A DNA stretch of 16,318 nucleotides from Nitriliruptorales bacterium (GTDB lineage Bacteria; Actinomycetota; Nitriliruptoria; Euzebyales; Egibacteraceae), in assembly GCA_007119305.1 (NCBI GenBank), contig SKPY01000280.1, positions 1-16,318 on the forward strand, read 5' to 3'. Of the stretch, positions 6,822-13,804 are shown one piece after another. The notes beneath the pieces were generated by a model. It was not told where the DNA came from, searched no databases, and worked only from the letters and a program-made list of their open reading frames with translations. Position 1 is the stretch's first letter. Each line of letters begins with the position of its first letter. The translations under genes were made by a program, and so were the position numbers.

Positions 6822-8038
6822 TGCGGCGGCCAGGAGCGGGTGCCGTCGCGCTGACCCTGTGGCTCGTCGGCGCAGCCGGCGTCGCCGGCGCCTTGCTGCT
6901 CGCGCCGCGCAACGGCGACGCGTCGCCGCTCGCTGATCTGGGGTTCGTAGCGTCGCTGCTGATCCTGTCCGTGTTCCTCGCCGTCGGGGTCATCGGCGCG
7001 GTGGTGGCGCGGCGGCGGCCACGCAACGCGGTCGGGTGGCTGTTCCTCGCGATCTTCGTGCTCATCGGCGTCCTCGTCCACGCCCAGGAGCACGCCACCT
7101 ACGCCCTGGGCGTCAAGCCCGGTGCGCTGCCTGCCGGGGTGCTGGCCGCCTGGATCAGCACGTGGGCGTGGTACCCGCAGATGGGGTTCTTCTTCATCTT
7201 CGTGCCGCTGCTGTTCCCCACGGGCCGCCCACCGTCGCGGCGCTGGTGGATCGTCGGCTGGACCGGCGGGCTGGCCGTGGCCGCCATCACGGTGCAGAGT
7301 GCGCTGTCCGAGCGGTTGGTGAGTAACGCCTATTCAGTGCCGAACCCCGTGGGCCTGGCTGGCGTCGTCGCCGAGCAGGGCGTCGTCGACGCGATCGCCG
7401 GACTCGTCTTCGCCATCTCGGTCGTCGCCGCAGTGGCGTCGCTCGTCGCTCGCTTCCACCGCTCGCGGGGCGAGGAGCGCCAGCAGCTCAAGTGGTTCGC
7501 GTTCGCAACCCTGGCGCTGCCCCTGCTGATGGTCCTGGAGGGGCTGCACCTCGCCGGCGTGCGGCTGCCTGAGGCGGTCGGGGACGTGGCGTTCGCCGTT
7601 GCGATCAGCCTCCTGCCACTTTCTGCGGGGCTCGCGATCCTGCGCTACCGGCTCTACGACATCGACCGCATCGTTTCCCGCACGGTCAGCTACGCGCTGC
7701 TGACCGCGCTGCTCGCCGGCGTCTACGTGGCAAGCGTCATCCTGCTGTCGCGGCTGCTCGCCCCCGTGGGGGCTGGCTCGGAGCTCACGGTGGCCGCCGC
7801 GACCCTCGCTGCTGCGGCGGTGTTCGCGCCCGCGCGCCGGCGCATCCAGCACGTCGTCGACCGCCGCTTCAACCGCGCCCGCTACGACGCCGAGCAGGTG
7901 GTGGCGGCGTTCCGCTGGCGGCTGCGCGGCGAGGTGGCGCTCGAGGACGTGGTGGCGGCTACCGGCAGCGCCGCCGCCCGCGCGGTGCAGCCGGCGCGCG
8001 CTTCGCTGTGGCTGCGCTCTGGGGGAGTGGCCCAGTGA
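6821..8038 (+). CDS. Array paralogue 4: kinase-less sensor-like membrane protein
   Basis: The product has 405 residues from ATG 6821, which shares its A with the previous TGA (GTGATG). In-frame GTG 6818 gives a 4-base overlap and adds one residue, so it cannot be excluded. Landmarks are ARRRPRNAVGW (63-73), FPTGRPPSRRW (132-142), RSRGEERQQLKWF and RYRLYDIDRIVSRTVSYALL (from residue 275). ARRRIQHVVDRRFNRARYDA and a tail ending AVQPARASLWLRSGGVAQ follow. A sequence such as this, with WISTWAWYP before the fourth helix, is close to the array consensus and is a good reference copy for alignments. Around ten membrane segments and no output domain are seen. Confidence 0.85.
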   Translation: MRRPGAGAVALTLWLVGAAGVAGALLLAPRNGDASPLADLGFVASLLILSVFLAVGVIGAVVARRRPRNAVGWLFLAIFVLIGVLVHAQEHATYALGVKPGALPAGVLAAWISTWAWYPQMGFFFIFVPLLFPTGRPPSRRWWIVGWTGGLAVAAITVQSALSERLVSNAYSVPNPVGLAGVVAEQGVVDAIAGLVFAISVVAAVASLVARFHRSRGEERQQLKWFAFATLALPLLMVLEGLHLAGVRLPEAVGDVAFAVAISLLPLSAGLAILRYRLYDIDRIVSRTVSYALLTALLAGVYVASVILLSRLLAPVGAGSELTVAAATLAAAAVFAPARRRIQHVVDRRFNRARYDAEQVVAAFRWRLRGEVALEDVVAATGSAAARAVQPARASLWLRSGGVAQ

Positions 8039-9324
8039 GGCGCCACCCGCCCGCGTGGCTCGCCTGGCCGCTCGCCGCCGTGCCGCTCATCGTCGCCGCG
8101 GCGAGCATCGCGGCGGCGCTGGCCTGGCCGGGACTGGCTGCGGCGACGTACGCCGAGTCGGCCGCCGAGTACGTCGTCGGCGCGTTCTGGCTGCTCGGCG
8201 CCCCGATCGTCGGCGCTGTGGTGGCATCGCGGCGCCCGGACCTGCTGTACGGGTGGCTCCTGCTGGCGCTCGGCATCACCGATGCGGCGCTCACCTCGAC
8301 CGGCCTGTACGGCACGTTGGCGCTGATCGCCCGGCCGGACCCGCTTCCGCTCGGATTGCCGGCTGCCTGGGCAGCCCACCTCCTGTGGCTAGCGGTGATC
8401 GTCCACCTGCCCTTCTTGCTGCTGCTGTTCCCCGACGGCCGCCTGCCCTCGCCGCGGTGGCGCTGGCTCGTGCGCGGCGTCGCCGGGCTGGGTCTTCTGG
8501 CGCTCGCCTTCGGTGTCTTCCTTCCGGGGCAGATGGGTGTCGTGCCGGTGGAGAACCCTCTCGGCGCGACCGGGGCAGCCGCCACGCTGGTCGAGGTCGG
8601 CGCCAACGTGGCGGTGAGCGGGCTGTTCGTCGCCGTGATCGCCGGCGGGGTCTCATTGTTCGTGCGGCGCAGGCGGGCCGGGCCACAGCAGCGGCTCCAG
8701 CTCAAGTGGTTCGCCTACGCGGCGGTGATCTGCGCCGTGCTGCTGACGGTCAACGGGGCGGTAGCGTTCCTCGCCGGGCCGTTGGTGAACGCCCTGCTCG
8801 GCGCCCTGACCTTCAACGCCTTGTTCGCGGCCATCGGCGTGGCGGTGCTGCGCTACCGGCTGTACGAGATCGACCGCCTCGTTTCCCGCACGGTCAGCTA
8901 CGCGCTGCTCTCGGCGCTGCTCGTCGGGGTCTACCTGGTGGCGGTGCTGGCGCTGCCGCGGCTGCTCGCCCCGTTGCGCGCCGGCTCCGAGCTCGCGGTC
9001 GCCGGCGCGACGCTGGCGGCCGCGGCGCTGTTCGCCCCGGCGCGCTGGCGCATCCAGCAGACGGTGGACCGGCGCTTCAACCGGGCCCGCTACGACGCCC
9101 AACGAGCGCTCGACGCCTTCCGTGCACGGCTGCGCGGCGCCGTCGATCTCGGCCAGGTCGCCGACGAGCTGCAGGCTGCCACGCGGGCGACTGTGGCACC
9201 CTCGGTCTTGTCTCTGTGGCTGCCGGGTCAGACAGGCATGACGAGCCGCCCTGAGCACGGGGCCCGGGGCGCTGCCCGCGCCCCATCGAGTGCGCCCGCG
9301 GCTGCCGCGAGGACGCGCTCATGA
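8035..9324 (+). CDS. Array paralogue 5: sensor-like membrane protein with an extended C-terminus
   Basis: The product has 429 residues. GTG 8035 overlaps the previous stop (GTGA) and follows GGGGGAG at 8021-8027, which supports this start over GTG 8008. The second-helix motif is diverged to SRRPDLLYGW (65-74); FPDGRLPSPRW (132-142) and a QRLQLKWF loop are kept. The hallmark reads RYRLYEIDR (from 273), with Glu for Asp, and ARWRIQ replaces ARRRIQ. After the usual SLWL the protein runs on for about 38 residues rich in Ala, Arg, Pro and Ser. This low-complexity extension looks like former 3' sequence read through after loss of a stop. It still ends exactly at the ATGA overlap with the next gene. 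Confidence 0.84.
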   Translation: MRRHPPAWLAWPLAAVPLIVAAASIAAALAWPGLAAATYAESAAEYVVGAFWLLGAPIVGAVVASRRPDLLYGWLLLALGITDAALTSTGLYGTLALIARPDPLPLGLPAAWAAHLLWLAVIVHLPFLLLLFPDGRLPSPRWRWLVRGVAGLGLLALAFGVFLPGQMGVVPVENPLGATGAAATLVEVGANVAVSGLFVAVIAGGVSLFVRRRRAGPQQRLQLKWFAYAAVICAVLLTVNGAVAFLAGPLVNALLGALTFNALFAAIGVAVLRYRLYEIDRLVSRTVSYALLSALLVGVYLVAVLALPRLLAPLRAGSELAVAGATLAAAALFAPARWRIQQTVDRRFNRARYDAQRALDAFRARLRGAVDLGQVADELQAATRATVAPSVLSLWLPGQTGMTSRPEHGARGAARAPSSAPAAAARTRS

Positions 9325-10556
9325 GTGCCCCCGAGGCGGCGGCGAGGGACCGGCCCGGGCTGCGCTGGCCCTTGTTCGGCTTGCCGCTGATCCTGTCAAT
9401 GTTCGTCATCGCCGCCGTCGTCGAGAGCGGCAACCGACCGGTCGGCAGCCTCGGTTTGCAGGGCTTGGATCTGCTGTGGGGCGCCGCCTGGCTCGGGCTG
9501 CCCGCCGTCGGCGCCGCCATCTTGGCCCGCCGTGGCCGGAAACCGATCGGCATGGTGCTCTACGCGGTCGGTGCCTGCGTGACGCTCGGGCTGCTCGCGA
9601 ACGCGGTGGCAGTCCGCCATGCGTTCGTGGCGCCGGTGCCGGCGGGGCCGCTGTTCATCTGGCTCGCTGCATGGGTGATGGTGCCGGCGTTCGGACTGAT
9701 GCCGCTGTTCCTGTTCCTGTTCCCGACTGGACACGCGCGGTCGCGTACGCGGCGGGTGTTCGCCACGCTCCTGGCCGGCGTCGTGGCGCTGAGCCTCGTC
9801 GTGTGGGCCGTCCGGCCCGTCTTGCCGCTCGACGGTGCCGGCCTAGCCGGTGCGAAGCTGGTGAACCCGCTGGGCATCCCGGCGCTCGCCGACGTCGTCG
9901 AAGCCGCGGTGGGGATCCTCTCTGGGACGCTCGCCGTGCTCAGCCTGCTGACGCTGCTCGACGCCGTGCGCCGGCTCTTCTGGGGCCACCCGGTCGAGCG
10001 CCGTCAGCTGCGTTGGGTCGCGCTGTCCTTCGTGCCGTTCCCCGTGTTGCTGTCTGCGGGCTTGGTGCTGGCCGGCGGGGCGCACCACGACCTGCTCGTG
10101 CCGGTTGCGTTCTTCGTCAGCCTCCAGGGCGTCGCCGTGGCCGTGCTCGTGGCGATCAGCCGCTACCGGCTGTACGAGATCGACCGCCTCGTCAGTCGCA
10201 CCGTCAGCTATGCGCTGCTCACGGGCGTGCTCGCCGGGGTGTACGTGGTCAGCGTCGTCCTTGTGTCCCGGCTGCTCGCCCCGCTCGGCGCCGGCTCGGA
10301 GCTTGCGGTGGCCGCCGCAACGCTCTTAGCCGCTGCGCTGTTCGCGCCCGCTCGCCGTCGTATCCAGTCCGCGGTTGATCGCCGCTTCAACCGCGCTCGC
10401 TGTAACGCCGAGCGGGTGGTCGCCCGCTTCCGCGCGCGCCTGCGGGATGAGGTCGAGATCGAAGACGTCGCCGCCGCCACCCGGATCGCGGCGATCGCGA
10501 GTGTCCAGCCGGCGCGAGCGTCGCTGTGGCTCACCTGGCGGGAGCTGCCACGGTGA
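9321..10556 (+). CDS. Array paralogue 6: kinase-less sensor-like membrane protein
   Basis: The product has 411 residues. ATG 9321 overlaps the previous TGA and is preceded by GAGGA at 9309-9313 with a 7-base spacer. Its N-terminal half is the most diverged of the intact copies: the second-helix motif is RRGRKPIGM (70-78) and the fourth-helix motif is FPTGHARSRTRR (134-145). From RYRLYEIDRLVSRTVSYALL (residue 281) onward it returns to the array consensus. One exception is FNRARCNAERVV, where the nearly constant Tyr-Asp is Cys-Asn. The tail ends SVQPARASLWLTWRELPR. The contrast between a free N-half and a constrained C-half suggests that the C-terminal block carries the shared role. Confidence 0.84.
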   Translation: MSAPEAAARDRPGLRWPLFGLPLILSMFVIAAVVESGNRPVGSLGLQGLDLLWGAAWLGLPAVGAAILARRGRKPIGMVLYAVGACVTLGLLANAVAVRHAFVAPVPAGPLFIWLAAWVMVPAFGLMPLFLFLFPTGHARSRTRRVFATLLAGVVALSLVVWAVRPVLPLDGAGLAGAKLVNPLGIPALADVVEAAVGILSGTLAVLSLLTLLDAVRRLFWGHPVERRQLRWVALSFVPFPVLLSAGLVLAGGAHHDLLVPVAFFVSLQGVAVAVLVAISRYRLYEIDRLVSRTVSYALLTGVLAGVYVVSVVLVSRLLAPLGAGSELAVAAATLLAAALFAPARRRIQSAVDRRFNRARCNAERVVARFRARLRDEVEIEDVAAATRIAAIASVQPARASLWLTWRELPR

Positions 10557-11812
10557 GGCGGTTGCTGCCATGGCTCGCCGTCTGCCTCGGGGCGGTCGCC
10601 GTGGCTGTGGCCGCCGCGAGCATCGTGCTGCTAACCCTGACGTGGCACACGCCGAGGCCCGAGGAGGCCGCCTTCCCCTCCTACGGCCTGGAGGTCGCCG
10701 ACCGGGTGCAGTTCGCTTTTGTCGCGGTCATCGGCGCGTTCATCGCCGCACGCCGACCCCGCCACCCCATCGGCTGGCTGGCCGTGGTCGGGGCGCTCGG
10801 CTTCCCGCTGCAGAACCTGGCCGAGGCCTATGCCCGCTACGCCCTCGACACGGCTCCCGGCGCCCTGCCCGGCGGCATGCTCACGGCCTGGGGCAGCAAC
10901 TGGCTGTGGACGCTGACCTACCCGGTGCCCGCGCTGCTGTTCCTGCTGTTCCCCACCGGCCGCCCGCCGTCACGGCGCTGGCGGCCCCTGGCCTGGGTGG
11001 TGACGCTCCTCGGCGTGTCCGCCCTGCTGACATCGGCGCTCTACCCGGGGCCGCTGTTCGCGTTCCCGGAGCGCTCGAACCCGTTGGGGGTCAACGCTCT
11101 CGGAGCCGCGGGCGAGGCGGCGCTGTTCGTGCCCATCGCAGGGATCATGGTCTGCTTTCTCCTCGGCGCGGTGTCGCTCGTGCTGCGGTTCCGGAGGGGC
11201 GGCAGCGAGGAGCGCGCGCAGATTAAGTGGCTGCTGCTCGCAGCCGGCCTGTTCGTGCTCTTCATCGCCGGCAGCGCCCTGAGCTACGTGTGGTGGCAGG
11301 TGACCGGCGCTCCGACGGCCGCCGAGGCCACCCCGATGATCCAGGCCGTGGCGTCCATCGTGGTGGGCGTCGCGCTGAGCGCGGCCATCGCTGTCGCCAT
11401 TCTCCGCTACCGGCTCTACGACATCGACCTCGTCATCAGCCGCACGGTCGGCTACGTGCTCCTCACGGCCTTCCTGGGTGGCGTGTACGTCAGCGGCGTG
11501 GTCCTGCTCGGCCGGTTGCTCGCGCCGCTGACGACAGACAGCGACTTCGCGATCGCGGGCGCCACGCTGGCCGCAGCGGTGGTCTTCGCGCCCGCGCGAC
11601 GGCGCATCCAGGCGGCCGTGGACCGCCGCTTCAACCGCATCCGCTACGACGCGCAGCGGGAGCTCGAGGCCTTCCGCGCCCGCCTGCGCGACGACGTCGA
11701 GCTCGAGGAGCTCCGCCGCCACCTCGTCCGGGTGACGGGGCGGACGGTGGAGCCCGCGCAGGTCTCGGTCTGGCTTGCAGGCCACATGGTGCGTAAGGGG
11801 GCGACCAGGTGA
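10553..11812 (+). CDS. Array paralogue 7: kinase-less sensor-like membrane protein
   Basis: The product has 419 residues from GTG 10553 (GTGA overlap), with GGAG at 10541-10544 as Shine-Dalgarno; the upstream GTG at 10526 is rejected. Landmarks are ARRPRHPIGW (66-75), FPTGRPPSRRW (133-143), a GSEERAQIKWL loop and RYRLYDIDLVISRTVGYVLL (from 285). The conserved Arg after RYRLYDID is Leu and the following helix is altered. The rest, RLLAP, ARRRIQAAVDRRFNRIRYDA and TVEPAQVSVWLAG, is close to consensus. About ten hydrophobic segments are visible. The last residues, GHMVRKGATR, form a short extension reaching the overlap with the next, shortened, gene. Confidence 0.85.
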   Translation: MRRLLPWLAVCLGAVAVAVAAASIVLLTLTWHTPRPEEAAFPSYGLEVADRVQFAFVAVIGAFIAARRPRHPIGWLAVVGALGFPLQNLAEAYARYALDTAPGALPGGMLTAWGSNWLWTLTYPVPALLFLLFPTGRPPSRRWRPLAWVVTLLGVSALLTSALYPGPLFAFPERSNPLGVNALGAAGEAALFVPIAGIMVCFLLGAVSLVLRFRRGGSEERAQIKWLLLAAGLFVLFIAGSALSYVWWQVTGAPTAAEATPMIQAVASIVVGVALSAAIAVAILRYRLYDIDLVISRTVGYVLLTAFLGGVYVSGVVLLGRLLAPLTTDSDFAIAGATLAAAVVFAPARRRIQAAVDRRFNRIRYDAQRELEAFRARLRDDVELEELRRHLVRVTGRTVEPAQVSVWLAGHMVRKGATR

Positions 11813-12189
11813 GCGCGCCGCCGTCCGGACGCGAGGGACGACTGCTGCGCACAGTGCTGTTCGTCGCTGTCGCTCTCCAGGCGCTGCTGCTCGGTGCCCA
11901 GCCCCTGCTGGAGCTGCGGCTGCTCGCCACCGGCGTCGCCGTAGCGGCTGCCACGCTCGCTGCTGCCGGCGTGTTCCGCCCCGCGCGACGCGCCATCCAG
12001 GCACGCGTGGACCGCCGCTTCAACCGCACGCGCTACGACGCCGAGCTGGTCGTGGCCGCGTTCCGGGAGCAGCTGCGCCCCCGGGTCGAGCTCGCCGATG
12101 TCGTCGCGACGACCCGGGCCGCGGCTGTCGGGACGGTCGAGCCGGCGCGGGCGTCGCTGTGGCTCCGCACGGGGGATGCGCCGCGATGA
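11809..12189 (+). CDS. Array paralogue 8: short copy lacking the N-terminal membrane half
   Basis: The product has 126 residues from GTG 11809 (GTGA overlap), with AGGGGG at 11796-11801 upstream. After a short basic N-terminus it has two hydrophobic segments (about 15-32 and 38-57), matching the last two helices of full-length copies. ARRAIQARVDRRFNRTRYDA, FREQLRPRVEL and a tail ending TVEPARASLWLRTGDAPR follow. The first 290 or so residues, including RYRLYDIDR, are missing. Ribosome binding site, start overlap, frame and C-terminal motifs are all intact and codon bias is normal. This is more like a maintained mini-protein than debris, though recent truncation is possible. It overlaps the next gene by ATGA at 12186-12189. 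Confidence 0.8.
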   Translation: MSAPPSGREGRLLRTVLFVAVALQALLLGAQPLLELRLLATGVAVAAATLAAAGVFRPARRAIQARVDRRFNRTRYDAELVVAAFREQLRPRVELADVVATTRAAAVGTVEPARASLWLRTGDAPR

Positions 12190-13446
12190 GCCACCACGAG
12201 AGCACACGTGGCCCGCAGGGCGCCAGGGGGCGCCATGTTCGCTCGACAGTCCTCGCTGGGACCGGGATGGTCGGAGTCGGGGGGTCGGTCGCGGCCCTGT
12301 ACGCCAGCGCGGTGAGCGGGGCCGTGCTCGCGGACGTCCCGCTGATCCTGGCCTGGCTGGGCCTGCTCGCAGTCGGTGCGCTCATCGCGCAGCGTCGACG
12401 GGGCAACCCCATCGGCTGGATGCTCGTCGTCGCGGGTGCCTGTGGTCCGCTGTCCATCTGGGCCGAACGCTACGCAGTCCACGCGCACGCGGTCTCGGCT
12501 GAGCCGCCTGCCACGGCGGTGTGGGCGGCATGGTTCGCGCTGTGGGCCCTGGTCGATCCCCGTGTTCCTCGTGTTCGTGTTCCTGCCCCTACTTCTCCCT
12601 GATGGCCGGCTGCCCTCAAAGCGCTGGCGACCCGTCGCCTGGGCCGGCGCAGCACTGTACGCCTATCCCCTTGCGTTCGCCTTCCTCCCTGGGCCGCTGC
12701 TGTGGGACGAGGCGCTGTCGGACAACCCGCTCGGGATCGGCAGCCTGGCGCCGTTCGGCGACGCGATCGTCGTGGCGTGGTTGACCACGGTGGGATTGGT
12801 CCTGCTTGGGGTCGCCGCGGCGGTCGTCGTGCGGTGGCGGCGCTCCCGCGGCGTGGAGCGTCAGCAGATGAAGCGGTTCCTCGCTGCTGCCGCAGTTCTG
12901 GTCGGCTTCGGCCTGCTGGATCTGCTCCTCGGCGCGGCGGACGTCGCTTACCCGCTGCCAACGGGCTGGTTCGGGTTAGCCGTGCTGCTGATGCCGGTGG
13001 CGATCGGCACGGCCGTGCTGCGCTACCGGCTGTACGACATCGACCGGATCATCTCGCGCACCGTCAGCTACGCCCTGCTGACCGGCGTGCTCGCCGGCAC
13101 CTACCTCGCCGCGGTGCTCGGGCTGTCGCGGCTGCTCGCCCCCCTGGGCGCCGGCTCGGAGCTGTCCGTGGCCTCCGCCACGCTCGCCGCCGCGGCGGTG
13201 TTCGCGCCCGCGCGGCGCCGCATCCAGACGGCCGTCGACCGGCGCTTCAACCGCGACCGCTACGACGCCGATCAGGTGGTGGCCGCCTTCCGGAACCGGC
13301 TGCGCGCCGAGGTCGACCTCACGCAGGTCGGCGAAGAGCTCGTCATCGCCACCACCCGCACCGTGCAGCCGCTCGGCGTCTCCCTGTGGCTGTCCGCGTA
13401 CGGCGAGGAGCTGAGCAGGAAAGCGCCGTTCCACCGACCGTCGTAA
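12186..13446 (+). pseudogene. Array paralogue 9: full-length copy split by a +1 frame change near 12555
   Basis: ATG 12186 overlaps the previous stop (ATGA), with GGGGGA at 12171-12176 upstream. The first frame encodes the N-terminus, RRRGNPIGW and WFALWAL, then loses homology and stops at 12600-12602. From about 12556 the next frame continues the family exactly: PVFLVFVFLPLLLPDGRLP, SRGVERQQMKRF, RYRLYDIDRIISR, FNRDRYDA and TVQPLGVSLWLS, to the TAA at 13444-13446. Dropping one base between about 12550 and 12561 restores about 419 residues. The site contains CCC followed by C (12558-12561), where a ribosome could slip +1, so programmed frameshifting, a real mutation and a sequencing error all remain open. 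The product ends with a 17-residue extension of no recognised family. Confidence 0.82.
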
Positions 13447-13525
13447 CGATCCCGTAGCAGGGGGCGCCCAGCCTGAACGCCGAGAACCGGACGTGCACGT
13501 GTTCGCACAAACGAAGGGGACCCTG

Positions 13526-13686
13526 ATGGTGCCCCGGATCGCTTCCGCATTACGTCTGCCCCCCGAGGTCCCGAGGTCGAGGAGGTGTTCGCCCGCTTCT
13601 ACACCAGCGAGTTCACCACCATCGCCCGCAACGCCACGTCCGTGACGTGGCCCACCGTGCCGCTCTACCGCCTGTCCGAGGGGTGA
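13526..13686 (+). pseudogene. 5' remnant of a PPOX-class flavin-binding protein gene
   Basis: ATG 13526 has a good Shine-Dalgarno-like GAAGGGGA just upstream and opens MVPRIASALRLPPEV. The frame is then broken by a perfect 8-bp tandem duplication, CCGAGGTC at 13563-13570 and 13571-13578. Removing one copy gives LPPEVEEVFARFYTSEFTT, continuing through IARNATSVTWPTVPLYRL to a TGA at 13684-13686. That sequence resembles the N-terminal strand region of pyridoxamine 5'-phosphate oxidase-like (PPOX or F420-binding split-barrel) proteins, where EFTTLAR and TWPVVPLY are common. Only about 50 codons remain of a usual 130-180 or more, so it is a truncated and frameshifted remnant. The family call is from memory of motif similarity. 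Nothing convincing continues the gene in 13687-13804. Confidence 0.6.
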
Positions 13687-13804
13687 CCCCGAGCCTGATC
13701 GGCCAGCCGGTGAGCATCCGCCAGCAGATCCGCGACACGCCCGCTGCCCTCGTGCGCGGGGCACCATCTAGATCGCACGGCGGTCGAGGCGGTCTTGGAC
13801 ATGC

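Larger units (their letters stand above)
4163..13446 (+). repeat. Tandem array of nine paralogous membrane-protein genes
   Basis: Nine consecutive same-strand genes share one architecture: six intact, one frameshifted and two shortened. All eight junctions are ATGA, GTGA or TGATG overlaps. The most conserved block at both DNA and protein level is the last 130 or so residues of each gene, running from RYRLY(D/E)IDR through RLLAP, ARRRIQ, VDRRFNRARYDA and FRARLRDEV to SLWLR. The start of this block recurs near 5287, 6429, 7643, 8851, 10161, 11405 and 13021. N-terminal halves differ far more. Tandem duplication with divergent input regions is the simplest origin, and the near-identical 3' blocks could drive recombination between copies. 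Confidence 0.9.

Noticed and set aside
4163..13446. A mobile element or phage origin for the array
   Set aside because: No transposase, integrase, terminal repeats or tRNA target were seen. Composition and codon bias match the surrounding genes.
13442..13448. CGTAACG at the array end, also seen at 3709 and 3721
   Set aside because: A 7-mer is expected about twice by chance in both strands of this window, so it is not evidence for element boundaries.
13687..13804. Possible continuation of the PPOX remnant or another gene fragment
   Set aside because: No frame gives recognisable motifs; a short peptide in one frame (SIRQQIRDTPAALVRG) matches nothing I know.
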